This document shows positions 1-11,354 of a DNA stretch of 64,000 bases, piece after piece. How positions within the stretch are numbered: the first letter of the stretch is position 1; every line of letters starts with the position of its first letter. The position numbers and the translations under genes were made by a program. The notes under the pieces are model-generated. The model worked only from the letters and a program-made list of their open reading frames with translations. It did not search any database and was not told the origin of the DNA. This DNA comes from Dermacentor variabilis (taxonomy: Eukaryota > Arthropoda > Arachnida > Ixodida > Ixodidae), in the NCBI RefSeq assembly GCF_050947875.1, contig NC_134570.1:203001750-203065749 (forward strand), written 5' to 3'.

Positions 1-504
1 ATTGTAAAATAATATTTTGCAGGTTACACTCAAGTTTTTCTTCACAGCTGGGTGGTGTATACGCAGAGCGTGCCCATATGGCACGTACTTTCCCGTCACC
101 GCGGACCGTGGCAATGGCAGATCGAGTGGCCAAAGAAGCACTTCAAACTGACAAAACTGCTGTGTGCACTACAGTGACACGGGCCAGCCACTGACAACGA
201 GCGACTGCCCCTTGGCAGAGCCTGCATCGGCAGTTTCGATCCCGTTCAGACAGAAGTTTAAGCGGCGGTTTCACCTATGCAAACGCACATTAGGAAAAAA
301 AGAGCCCCCGGCAACAAGGACTCACATCTCACAAAAGTGTCCTGCAAAAGTCCTCCCATGTTTTTCTCGCAACGTACGCATGTACCGACGCTCGCGCAAA
401 TACGAGAACGGTGGCGGGATGCACTCACCGTGCATCCCGCCACCCGTTCCACTGTAGTTCACCGCCGCAGGTGGAAACAAAGGCGGCGGGGGTTCTTAAG
501 ATTT
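1..504. other. Left edge, unassigned, with one strong hairpin
   Basis: No recognisable gene. The only structure is a near-perfect hairpin at 406-449, listed separately. Confidence 0.5.
406..449. repeat. Near-perfect hairpin
   Basis: The arm GGTGGCGGGATGCAC is followed by a 5-base spacer and its exact reverse complement. Outer GAACG/CGTTC pairing extends the stem by about five pairs with one bulge. GC-rich and isolated; not flanked by a recognisable element. Confidence 0.75.
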
Positions 505-850
505 GACGTAATAGTTCTACGGAAACCCGCAAGGTGGAGTGAAGTAATTAATAAAGAGAGAACCAGACACCCACCCGTTTGTAGCAATTGCTACAAAGGC
601 AACCCATAAGGTTTCCTCGAAAAAAAGCCTCGCAATTAAAGAAAAACTCGTCCCGGTCCGGGACTCGAACCCGAGACCACTGCCTTTACGGGGCAGCTGC
701 TTCACCATCTGAGCTAACCAGGCGGTTAGCAGGTGGCAGGGCGAAGCCGAATTCGTCAACAACCCGAAGCAATGGCAAGAGTTTGACGCAATAGTATTGC
801 GGAAACCCGCAAGGTGGAGAGAAGTTATTAATCAAGAGATGGACGGGTGG
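505..850 (-). mobile_element. tRNA-derived SINE-like repeat
   Basis: A tRNA-shaped block on the minus strand (650-723) has D-arm TTAGCTCAGATGG and T-arm GGGTTCGAGTCCC, giving pol III A- and B-box-like sequences. Its anticodon loop CCGTAAA lacks the universal U33, and the acceptor end has a mismatch, so I read it as a retroposon head. A 70-bp block (505-575) with AACCCGCAAGGTGGAG recurs in direct orientation at 785-850, on either side of the tRNA-like block. Possibly two partial copies. Confidence 0.6.
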
Positions 851-1528
851 ATGTCTGATTCTTTTTAATAATGGGTTCTTAACATGTTTGAAGCAGCTGT
901 TGGTCGCGCCGGGACTGTGTTTTCTAGATGTCTTTAGGTTGGCTTTTCAGCCATTTATATTTTGAGAGACCAATGAGGCCGAAATTTCAGACTCGACTTA
1001 TGTTGGGCAATTCTCCTGTATACATAGGCACATTATACGGAGTACTAACGCGAAGTTTACCTAAAACATGTATTAGTATAGTTTTAAGGTAAGTGGTGGT
1101 GCTAATCTGAGTTGGCAGCACCTCGCAACGTATTCAATATGACGCGTTTTGTGGCGGCTTGCATTCATAGAGTTAGTATATACTAAATCTAGAAGAAAAT
1201 CTGAGCGAGAGAAGTGGCAGCAGCAAAGCCACAGCCTTGTTGCTACGCATCATTTTGGTAACGGTAAAGATATCGGAAATAATATCCAAGAACCGGCATT
1301 AACAGGTAGGACGTGTGTACGGAGAGCCTGTAGAGCTCATTGTGTATATATTTCAGGAATGTCGGATTGCTATTCAGAAAGTATTGGTGTGATAACTCCA
1401 GTGCGCGAAAAAATGCGTGTTGAGCAAGGCGGGATCACGTTGAACGTCTCGTCCGAATCGCATCTCGTCGTCTACGAATGCGCGCCTGCCCTTAGCATGA
1501 ACATAGCGGCACCCTTGCTAAACAAAAT
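851..1528. other. Unassigned intergenic stretch
   Basis: No gene, repeat or conserved motif recognised. Open frames crossing it run into the neighbouring SINE and are not credible genes. Confidence 0.5.
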
Positions 1529-1758
1529 TAAATTATGGGGTCTTACGTGCCAAAAACACTTTCTGATTATGAGGCACGCCGTAGTAGAGGACTCCGGAAA
1601 TTTCGACCACCTGGGGTACTTTAACGTGGACCTAAATCTAAGTACACGGGTGTTTTCGCATTTCGCCCCCATCGAAATGCGGCCGCAGTGGCAGGGATTT
1701 GATCCCACGACCTCGTGCTCAGCGGCCTAACACCTTAGCCACTGAGCAACCACAGCGG
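1529..1758 (-). mobile_element. Ruka-like tRNA-derived SINE, copy 1
   Basis: On the minus strand it begins GTGGTTGCTCAGTGG (A-box-like). It contains a B-box-like GGGATCAAATCCC, the shared body CCCGTGTACTTAGATTTAGG and ACCCCAGGTGGTCGAAATTT, and ends in CCCCATAATTTA. The same family occurs at 5.1, 12.1, 43.7 and 50.8 kb. It resembles the tRNA-derived SINEs known from ixodid ticks (Ruka), an identification from memory. Confidence 0.85.
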
Positions 1759-2513
1759 ATGCACCCCTGCTGTTGGCGGTTTTAACGCGTGGGCTTTATG
1801 ATGAGCGTTGCGTCTAGAATTCTTCATAAAATCTGCGCTCGGGCTCTCTCTGATCATGTTTTCCACGCTCCTCAAATATTGTCGACACCACAGATCAGCA
1901 TACGTGCGCAAAGCATGACGGGGCGCTGCTTCTTTGCTTCCTTGTATGGCTCTTTTTCTGCTTGCGAGAGGCGCGGTACGACACAGCGTCGCACTTTACT
2001 GCACGCCAGCGATCTCTGAGGGCTGACACGACGTGGCTTTGCATCGGACGACGTACGAACAGCCAGCTCGCGCAGACTGCGTGGGATGTGCAACAGAGCG
2101 GGGCCCGATCCAGGACGGTTATTCTCCGGTGTCTCAGCACTGCCGAGGCGTACGTTTCTATCACCTCTCACAGAGACATAAAAAACTACTGCAGTTTGTT
2201 TCTTGCATGAAATAGTAACTAATGGACTAAAGTTGTTTTGAAAGTGCCAAGCAGCGCCCGGTACCCAAACATGGGTGGGATCGGGAGATGCGATGCAAGA
2301 GCATCGGCCTCGGCGACGGACACTACATGCCGTTGTCAGAGCGACATGTTTTGGACGATTTGCTCTTCAAATTGTCGGCGTCGAGAAAACTAGATGAATT
2401 TATTCAAGCACGACATAATTGTTGAAACGTTAGTCGTTTTTTTGGCAAGAACAAGCGCACTACTGAGCAGCTGCGTGGGATCGGAAGCGCTGTCGGTTGA
2501 GGCGCCAAGCTAG
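1759..2513. other. Unassigned intergenic stretch
   Basis: No gene or repeat recognised. Several overlapping open frames on both strands around 1.8-2.2 kb have no domain-like sequence. Confidence 0.5.
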
Positions 2514-2754
2514 TGGGCCTGGCCAACACCACCTAGATAGCACAAGGCCTGTTTACTCCATTCCATGACGTCACGCTATCTGGCCCAAAATTTCCATTTA
2601 CAAAGTTGGCGTAATGAAAGCGGTCACGTCAAAATCACTGTTGCCTTCTCGGGAGCATCCCCTTTAGACAGTGTGACAGTCGAGCCAGGTAACATGACGT
2701 CATGGATCGGAGTGAAAAACCCTTGTGCTATCTAGGTATTGTTGGCCTGGCTCG
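2514..2754. mobile_element. Small MITE with about 60-bp inverted ends
   Basis: The left arm GGCCTGGCCAACACCACCTA...ATGACGTCA is matched in inverse at the right (ATGACGTCATGG...GTTGGCCTGG). Both arms share CTAGATAGCACAAGG, and similarity runs about 60 bases. Length about 240 bp and no coding capacity: a non-autonomous DNA transposon of unknown superfamily. No clear target duplication seen. Confidence 0.7.
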
Positions 2755-2792
2755 AGCGAAGACTGTCATCGGTAGCATATGTTATTAGTAAA

Positions 2793-2874
2793 GGCAAGGC
2801 GCAGAACACCAGGACTCACGAAGAACACAAACTACAGGAGCGGCGCCTAGAGTCCTGGTCTTCTGCGCCTCGCC
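2793..2874. repeat. Imperfect hairpin
   Basis: Arms of about 25 bases (AAGGCGCAGAACACCAGGACTC and its near inverse) surround a 32-base loop. The adjoining AACCAACTAGCCCAAGCAAG looks like part of a dispersed repeat, unassigned. Confidence 0.55.
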
Positions 2875-4108
<1,234 letters not shown>

Positions 4109-4740
4109 CTCATGCGCAAGAAGACCCACTGAAATCGACACGTGCTTACAGGCAAAATTAATCTAGGACCTGTCTTTTTGTTTGTATACGAACTGCTGAG
4201 TAGTGATAATAAAGCACAGTTTTTGAATGTCAGCCTAACCATTCACCCTTCAATTGTTTGTTGGAGATACTGTCCATGAGGATAGAAATACTTGCTGCCC
4301 TACAATTCTAACCACTCAGAGATTGTCAAGACGGCTATCGCATCTCAGTGCATTCGGTTTGCACTAACGAAGTCCTGCCAAACTATGCACTCAAGCTTTG
4401 CGTAGTAGGTGTCGCGGTTCTGAAAGGCATGTTTTTCTACGTCGCTAGTACTCCGCATGACGCCGATACGTTTCAAAAATCTGAAGGTGAGCTAACAAAC
4501 CATTACGAAAAACGAAGAAATAAAGTTTAAATGCCGAACGCAATACCCTCTATGCATAAAACCTCTCACAACCTGAAGGAGGTGGCCAATAATTGCGGGA
4601 TAGACATGGTATTCTCGATTCCACGAAAGCTAGCTAGCCTCAGCGCTCGAATCGGTAGAAAAACAAGGTTCCGCAATGTGCACAAGTTTTGCAGCATGTT
4701 ACATTCCTGTAACACGCGAAGGGGTAAGCCTGCTTCAAAC
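4109..4740. other. Unassigned stretch
   Basis: No gene or repeat recognised between the TA microsatellite and the ACACCC-motif repeat. Confidence 0.5.
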
Positions 4741-4945
4741 GTGCTACACACTAAACATTTTAACACCCTTATGGGTGCTAAAAGGGGCGTTTTCAACATT
4801 TACACCGCCGCTACGCCCTTTGAGCACCCTTTCTGGCCAAAACCCCTATCATAAGGGTGTTTACCACACATAAAGTGTGACATTGCTCGAAGAAGGGTGT
4901 TAAATGGACGACTGAAGGGTGTTGAACGCATTGATGCATAAACCT
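4741..4945 (+). repeat. ACACCC-motif dispersed repeat, copy A
   Basis: Starts CACACTAAACATTTTAACAC and contains spaced ACACCCTT / AAGGGTGT motifs in both orientations. The same start and motif set recur in reverse orientation at 22020-22235. No coding capacity. Likely a MITE-like element whose interior is built from short inverted subrepeats. Confidence 0.6.
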
Positions 4946-5130
4946 GGGTAACGTGTACACGTCCGCGCATTGAGCAATGTGTTTATGTATTGCATTTCAA
5001 ATGCGAAAGCATTTTATGTCCTTTCAGGTAGAAAAGCTGGCGTTCACCGCAACAAGAATGCATATGGGACGCTGCTCATGCCAATCTTGCCATTTCCCTT
5101 GAAAGCATTCAGAAAGCATTCAGAACTGGG

Positions 5131-5337
5131 GGTGTTAGGCTGCCGACCACGAGGTCGCGGGATCGAATCCCGGCCATGGCGGCGGCATTTCGATGGGGGC
5201 GAAATGCGAAAACACCCGTGTACTTAGATTTAGTTGCACGTTAAAGAACCCCAGGTGGTCGAAATTTCCGGAGTCCTCCACTACGGCGTGCCTCATAATC
5301 AGAAAGTGGTTTTCGCACGTAAAAACCCATAATTTAA
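5131..5337 (+). mobile_element. Ruka-like SINE, copy 2, 5'-truncated
   Basis: Begins within the tRNA-like head (GTGTTAGGCTGC) and so lacks the A-box. It keeps the B-box-like GGGATCGAATCCC and the whole body to CCCATAATTTA. Confidence 0.85.
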
Positions 5338-6212
5338 AGAAAAGCATTCAGAATCGCGCCGCCCGTTTTATTCTCTCAGATTATTCACGTCATTATAGCG
5401 TCACGTCCACTAAAAGAACACTAGGTCTACCTGACCTTTGGTTGAGTCGCAAGTACTTTCGTCTCTGTCTTTTTCATGGAACATACCACTGTAACCCTTC
5501 TCTTAAAGAAAATCTTTTAACCATACCAAATTCTCATCTCGCATCGACCATCATTACAAAATTCATGTGCTATTCTTCCTTTTTGCCAAGAACAGCCACT
5601 GAATGGAACCGCCTACCCGCCTCCACAGTCTCAATATATGACACCACTAATTCAAGATCGCGGTTCAGTATCTTGCACTTTGATGTTCTATTCTTGCCTT
5701 GCACTGCAAATATTGACACGTGTACTTATATTTATCGGGCGACCACGTTTCGCCGCCTAACAAATGTTATCGCACAGCGCGGGACGCGCCTGCATGTATC
5801 CGAAGTTTCTGGAAAGTTATCGATGCTTCTATGCGCTGTCTGTTGTCACCGAAGCTTGTGTTATCTGATTTCATCGCGTTACGCGAATGGTGTAGAACTT
5901 TGTGGAAGGCACGCGGGTCCCAACGATTAGTCTGGAACATTGGATGACTGCTGTATAAAAGCCGACGCGCTGGACCCGCTGATCAGATTTTCGACGATCG
6001 CCTAGCGTGTTCAGCGCTATCGTTGTGCTTTAAGTGTAGCCTGTTTTGTGGGCACAGGTTCGCCGAATAAAAGTTAGTTATGTCGTTCACAGTATTGCTA
6101 CTGTGTTATTCAACGTCACCACCACGTGACGATATTGTATATTTTCACCACTTCTTTCTGTTGTGCCTACTAGGCCTTGAAAGTATTATAATAAATAAAT
6201 AAATAAATAAAA
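5338..6212 (+). pseudogene. CR1/Jockey-like LINE 3' end, split by a solo LTR
   Basis: The open part before 5714 encodes QNRAARFILSDYSRH, LGLPDLW and LFHGTYHC, typical of the C-terminal tail after the reverse transcriptase of CR1/L2/Jockey-type LINEs. The catalytic RT core is absent (5' truncation). After the LTR, 6132-6212 carries a short 3' UTR ending in (AAATA)n, the usual 3' tail of such elements. Confidence 0.7.
5714..6131 (+). mobile_element. Solo Gypsy-type LTR
   Basis: Same LTR as in the element at 13.4-15.6 kb. It starts TGACACGTGTACTTA, has a TATA box (TATAAAA near 5954) and AATAAA near 6067, and ends CACCACCACGTGAC. It is flanked by a 4-bp direct repeat ATAT (5710-5713 and 6132-6135), as expected for a Ty3/Gypsy insertion followed by LTR-LTR recombination. 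Confidence 0.85.
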
Positions 6213-7472
6213 TGCGACGTTATCACCGTCTTGTATGACGTCAGTAGTGATACAGAAGGTAGTAAATACAACAACGTTAATTATGATCAATTAGGGGTAA
6301 ATAATGTGAAATAATGTGAATAAGGGTGGAATAAATTGGATTAAGGTTCGTACAAACTATAGCAAGGTGGATTACGGCAGATTAAGGTAGAATTGTGAAG
6401 GACACGTGACAATGTATGAACTAATGTATCACGGTCACGTGACAATTGCAAGTGTACATCCGTGAAGTCGCTAAGTTTCCGCATTCCTAAGTGACTGTCG
6501 ATTTTTTTTTGACGGCCACTCCAAAATTGTATCTTCCAGAAGAAGTATGCCCTTTCACTTACAATTTAATTATCATTATATTTCTCGCTCGCAGTAATAT
6601 TAACATGCAATTAAACACTTCTAGAAAAACTGCAGTAGCAGAACGAAAACACGCGAGCAACTAGCACAATCCTGTACGAATATCTCGGTGCCCTTAATAG
6701 CCCAACAAACAGTGGCGAAATGAAAGAAGCTGTTTAGATAAATTGCTGAACAAACAGGGACGTGCTGTTAGACGAGCCTCTGCTGTACAATGACATCAAC
6801 GTACAATTTGCATGGTGAAGCCATAAAGAAGACATTTATAGAGGCGAGATCACGCTGGAAGTTCTCAAACCCGAATTTCCACGTACCTTGCCTAATTTAG
6901 TATTCAGAGGTTTACTAAGCTACTGATCTGCTTTCTAAGCACATCCTCAGACACAGTTTGTAAGGCTCAGCCTATATATTAAGGGCTGGTGTCGTCAAAG
7001 CTGTAATTTCTTATCCACAGCATACGCTCTTGCAAACGCAATGTTCAGTCTCCTGATGAATGTTTACGCGTCGCTGTCGCACGACAAAGATGTGAGCATC
7101 TTTATCGAGCCAGGATATCGCTGAAACTACGCTGTGACCTCGCAAGATTGCTTCGTTCGGACGCAGCGAATAATGTACTCGCACCAGCAGAAGAGCGTCG
7201 ATCGTCTCGCTCACGGTCATGATTTGTGTACTGTACCCTCAGTGATGCAACACAGACTGCGCCGCCCTCCCCCCCCCCCAAAAAAAAAAGAAAATTATGC
7301 TCGGCACGAAACGTAGTAGCAAGTGCCCGCCTCACCGCTCTAGTTAGAGACCACAACGAAACAGCAGCAAACAGGCGGCCATGCGAGCAAGCAAACCTGT
7401 CAGAATAAACGTTCAATTTGCGCGGTCGCCCCCTTGCCCAATGAAAAGCGCCCGTAAGTGACGGGACAACGC
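6213..7472. other. Unassigned intergenic stretch
   Basis: AT-rich for the first part, with no recognised gene. CACGTGACAATG-type words recur twice near 6.4 kb. A poly(C)/poly(A) run occurs at about 7268-7290. Confidence 0.5.
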
Positions 7473-8865
7473 TATTGGCGGCGAGGAGTTACGGAGTCGC
7501 CATCTATCGGAAGCGCCTCGCTTGCGTAGTATGAGGGATCACGCGGCGCGCTCCTCATAGGTTTTGCTGTCAGCGCTCACTGAAAACACCACGCGCGAGC
7601 TCTCCCGGACGTTTCTGTAAGTACTTTCGAAAGGAGAGAAGTTTTTTACTGTCTAAATAATAATCTTGGGCAAACTGAAAGCACACAATCGTTTACAGAC
7701 GCTATCTCTTTACCGAATACGTGAACTCCACTGAGCGCGGTAGCCGCGATGGGGTCTCCCGAACCGGCTTCTTGCGTGAAAGGTAGGTAAACGCTGAGAG
7801 CAAACTATGTGAAATATGTTTTTATAGTGTTTGTATAACTAAATGGAGCATAATAGAACGAAGCCTCAATGCAGCGATCGCGCAGATTCGCAGCGACCGA
7901 CTGCGCGTCTGCATGCTTGTCCGCGCACTGTTTCGCTTTCTCCGCACACGCGTTTTCGCACCATGCCATGAGCGTTAGGCCGCAGGTATAAGCATTTGAC
8001 AGTATACAAGCAACCATTGTTGCGTCGGCGCTATCAGAGCTGTTCAAAAATAATTTCATTGTAGAGAATTCGACGCCTACGGGGACTGTGATATGCCGTC
8101 GCGACGATTGAATCTTTTTTTCTTGTAAATTCTTTGACCTTTCAATATTATTTCTCGAGTTGCGTCGCACTGTATGTTTATCGGTGCTCTCAACGTGCAA
8201 TTTCCAGCTGCTCCTTTTTTGTAATCCAGTGCATTAATTCATAACACAAACATGACCATATGCCATGCTTTTTTTAAATGTGCTTCTTACCGCTGCCTTT
8301 CCACTCCACTGAACTTGCCAGTATCTATAGCATCGACAAATTCATAGATCACACCGTCATGACATTAGTCGGGCAGCGGGCTCGGGCGAGCGTCTCAGTG
8401 CGCGTTTTCAGAACATCGCAGACCGGGCGCCGTAGCAGAAATCTTCCTCGCGTCTGTGCTTGCTGCATACCCGAGTTGTAGCCGATGACTGTTTGCGGGT
8501 TTTATGTTTCGCGAGCCAAGCTTCACGCAGCTTCTTGTCCTGCGGACGTGTGAATAAGGCTGACACCGGCCTCCGTTACGTGCGTCCGGCCCTGCGGCAC
8601 CGAGCGGTAGCCTATTATGTTGCGCGCCTTCAAAGGCAGCCACTACCTATTGTAGTGCTTTCAAGCGTTGTAAAGGAGACACTCGAAGCGGGAAAATTTC
8701 GTCACTAAATGAGGACCGCAGAATACGAGGGGATTTTAACTCCTTTTCAGCTCGCTTCGGCGCTCCCGAAGCAGCCGACGCGGCCGCTATGTCCACGTGA
8801 TCCCTCCTAGCACGTCACGCCGACGGTGGCGCCAGCATTTCCAGTGGTGGAGCTCGAGGCCAATA
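7473..8865 (-). mobile_element. THAP-bearing inverted-repeat element, copy 1
   Basis: About 1.39 kb, bounded by TATTGG ends in inverted orientation (TATTGGCGGCGAG at the left; the reverse complement of the right end reads TATTGGCCTCGAG). It is homologous along its whole length to 44247-45627 in the opposite orientation. It contains a broken THAP-domain exon and downstream sequence with a 131-codon open frame (7805-8200) that is also partly open in the other copy. The arrangement suggests a DNA transposon with a THAP-type DNA-binding domain, as in P-element-like transposases, but no catalytic domain is visible. Confidence 0.65.
8409..8618 (-). pseudogene. Broken THAP zinc-finger exon
   Basis: THAP domains are C2CH zinc fingers that bind DNA. 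This copy reads GYRSVPQGRTH, where intact relatives have GYCSVPQC, so both first cysteines are lost. The start codon position (8616-8618) is ATA. After a frameshift the characteristic PQDKKLREAWLAK and VCSKH follow. The splice donor present in copy 2 is also lost. Clearly non-functional. Confidence 0.75.
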
Positions 8866-9303
8866 CCGTGACTTTGGCGCGCAGCAGGACGGGAAGGCGG
8901 AAGCTGCGCCATGCTACATGAAAAAATGATGAAATGCATTGTCTAGTTTTTGCCTGTGTTCGCGTCTCGCGCTGTGCGAAATAATTTTAAACGTGTGATT
9001 AGTTTTGTGCGCGCTGTAGAAGAAGATGTGGCCCGTGCTTTGTGTATTACTCGTGCCCCACTTCAAAGCAAAGCGTTCGTACGCACTGGAAGATGGATCC
9101 ATGGAGGCTATAACGAGAAGTTGCAACGTGCCCGGTCGGTAGTACTGCTACAATGGAAATGTTCAGGCAAGTGCCCGTTTATTTGGTATTTGTTTGGTGA
9201 GTTACGTGTTTTGTTTTCGCTCTAGAAGTATGTCACTGTGATCTCACTGCACAATTCATAATTCACTAATGTAAGAGCAATAGCAGCTGCATTCCTAGTA
9301 GGG
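8866..9303. other. Unassigned stretch
   Basis: Lies between the THAP element and the Merlin-like inverted duplication. No gene recognised. Confidence 0.5.
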
Positions 9304-9740
9304 CAAGTTAACTGGAAACACTGAACTTAGTGTCACACATTACTTCCCCCCTTCCTTTGGCTTCTGGATTGGATTGGCGCGGCTCGCTACGTGCTTACGC
9401 GCGCTTTTCCGAGCGCAGATTGATGTGCGCCTGGTTTCTGCACTAGGCTTTTATACAGTGGCTTTTTCGAGCGCAGATTGGTGTGCGTCTGGTTTGTGCA
9501 CTGCGCTTTTATACGATCTCTTGTCGCTGCTTTCCTTTTCTCTGGCTTGATTCGGTGCGGCTTGGTGCAGGCGCGCATACTTGGTGTGCGCCTGCTTTTT
9601 TTTTTTTGCGCTCGTCTTCGAACACATCGCTCGCTGCTCGCGCTTATATATAAGGAAGTGCTGCGCCGCGGGAGTACCGTGTATATAAGCGCGCCAGAAA
9701 ACTGCGCCTTGTTTTCCATTACTTTGTCATGTACATACCT

Positions 9741-9940
9741 TACCACTGGGTAGCACCGAGCGATCGCTTCTAACAAACGCAGAAATGAGTCTTTGCAGCG
9801 CGTGTGGCAATTAATTGACTCCCACCACAGCCATGTGAGGTGCGACTCCAGCAGCGGTGCAGTTACCCTGCAGCCGGCGGAGAGGAGGTGGCGCTTCAGT
9901 TTAATTAACTTGCGAGTTTTTGCGCGTGAACGCCCGTGAT
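9741..9940 (-). pseudogene. Second, inverted copy of the transposase C-terminus
   Basis: Minus-strand open frame encoding KLKRHLLSAG, LLESHLTWLWWESIN and FLRLLEAIARCYP, the typical C-terminal end of ISXO2-type transposases. It is better preserved than the equivalent in the right arm (10361-10545), which has a stop after LTWLCWVVN. The N-terminal catalytic part is not present on this strand. Confidence 0.7.
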
Positions 9941-10003
9941 AGCTCGTGAGGTCGTGCGGGACGAGCTGCTGGCGCGACACCCACTCGGTGGCCCCGAAGG
10001 ATT

Positions 10004-10475
10004 GTGCAAATTGATGAATGCCTCCTTCGCGGCAAGCGAAAACACAATCGAGGCCGCCTGATGACGGGCGACAAGGTTCCGCCGAGCCGGCAAAATCACG
10101 GCGGCATTGCAGACCTTGGACCATGGGTATTCGGCATGACCTGCGTGACCACCGGGCAGTTCCGACTATTCAAGGTCGACAGACGAGACGCGGCGACGCT
10201 AGGCCCCATTATTGCAGCCAACGTTGAACCGGGCCCGGACCACCATCCACAGTGATGAATGGGCCGCATACAACTGCATCCCGAACTTAGTGGATGCTAA
10301 CGGAGTGAGCCTCAATCTGCAATGTGAAACTAAACCAGACAGCATGAAATTTGTGGACCCGATCACGGGCGTTCACACGCAAAAAATGGGAAGTTATTGG
10401 CATGCAGAAAGTGAAGCGCCACCTCCTCTCCGCCTGGAGTCGTACCTCACATGGCTGTGTTGGGTAGTCAATTAA
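10004..10475 (+). pseudogene. ISXO2/Merlin-type transposase, broken
   Basis: Encodes a DDE transposase core related to bacterial IS1595/ISXO2 and eukaryotic Merlin elements. Visible motifs are QIDECLLRGKRKHNRGR (first acidic residue), GPWVFGM, FRLFKVDRRDAATLGPII, then, after a frameshift near 10230, TTIHSDEWAAY (second acidic residue) and FVDPITGVHTQKMGSYW. The glutamate expected near QKMGSYW is replaced by glycine. No initiator region or zinc ribbon is present. Non-functional. Confidence 0.85.
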
Positions 10476-11008
10476 TGGCCACACGCGCTGCAAAGACTCA
10501 TTTCTGCGTTTGCTAGAAGCGATCGCTCGGCGCTACCCAGTGTGAAGGTACATGACAAAGTAATGAAAAACAAAGCGCAGTGTTCTGTCCCTTTGCTTTT
10601 GTATGAATGTTTCCCGGCATTGCTGCGCGCTTACGTACACGGTACGCCAGCGGCGCAGCGTTTTCTTATATATAAGCGCGAGCAGCGAGCGATGTGTTCA
10701 AAGACCAGCGCAAGAAAGCAGGCGCACACCAAATACGCGCGCCTGCACCTAGCCGTGCCGAATCAAACCAGAGAAAAGGAAAGCAGCGACAAGCGATCGT
10801 ATAAAAGCCTAGTGTAAAAACCAGACGCACACCAATCTGAGCTCGGAAAAGTGATGGTGTAAATACCAAGTGCAGAAACCAGGCGCGCATCAATCTGCGC
10901 TCGGAAAAGCGCGCGCAAGCACGTAGGGAGCCGCGCCAATCCAATCCAGAAGCCAAAGGAGAGGGGGAAGTAATGTGTGACACTAAGTTCAGTGTTACCA
11001 GTTAACTA

Positions 11009-11354
11009 CCTCGATCGTGCCCCGTGTGACTAATGTTTGTCAAACCTACATCGGGCGTGGTGCACCTGCATAGTTACGCTTTGCTTCTCAACGCTTGAAC
11101 GTTCACAGATGCGATTCTGTTGTGCGTTCAGCACGGCTTCTTGTAATACGGTCGTTCGCACTTAAGTGAAATGTGGTCGACCACTTTTGCGTCACGTAGA
11201 AAAAAGACGACTGGCTTCGCCACCTTTCGAAAGAACCGGCGCGGTATTAGTTTTCCCTGATGCGGTCGTGTGCTGCTGTTGCTGCTTGCTGGACGCCTCC
11301 AGCATGTTTTCGCCTTGCTTTATGCGTCTGTGCGCGCTCGCACTCGGCTCGATT
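11009..11354. other. Unassigned stretch
   Basis: No gene recognised between the Merlin-like element and the TG-rich tract. Confidence 0.5.

Larger units (their letters stand above)
9304..11008. mobile_element. Merlin/ISXO2-like element as a giant inverted duplication
   Basis: Two arms of about 630 bp face each other (9304-9940 and 10361-11008), with roughly 420 bp of unique sequence between them. The outer ends match base for base over about 30 nt apart from one mismatch (GTTAACTGGAAACACTGAAC versus GTTAACTGGTAACACTGAAC). The arms are not plain terminal repeats: both contain the C-terminal coding region of an ISXO2-type transposase, once on each strand. ISXO2-type DDE transposases define the Merlin superfamily in animals. 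No target duplication is evident. Confidence 0.75.

Noticed and set aside
650..723. Possible tRNA gene, anticodon GTA
   Set aside because: Position 33 is C, the acceptor has a terminal mismatch, and it lies inside repeated flanking blocks; more likely a SINE head.
1149..1730. 193-codon open frame
   Set aside because: Its last third is the inverted Ruka-like SINE and the rest has no domain-like sequence. The SINE-overlapping frames at 5193-5930, 12088-12318, 43800-44015 and 50897-51193 are rejected for the same reason.
7805..8200. Stand-alone 131-codon host gene
   Set aside because: It lies inside the THAP element and is matched by a differently broken frame in copy 2, so it is part of the repeat.
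10004..10475. Bacterial contamination, because the transposase resembles ISXO2
   Set aside because: Merlin elements in animals carry this transposase type, and the flanks are tick-like repeats on both sides.
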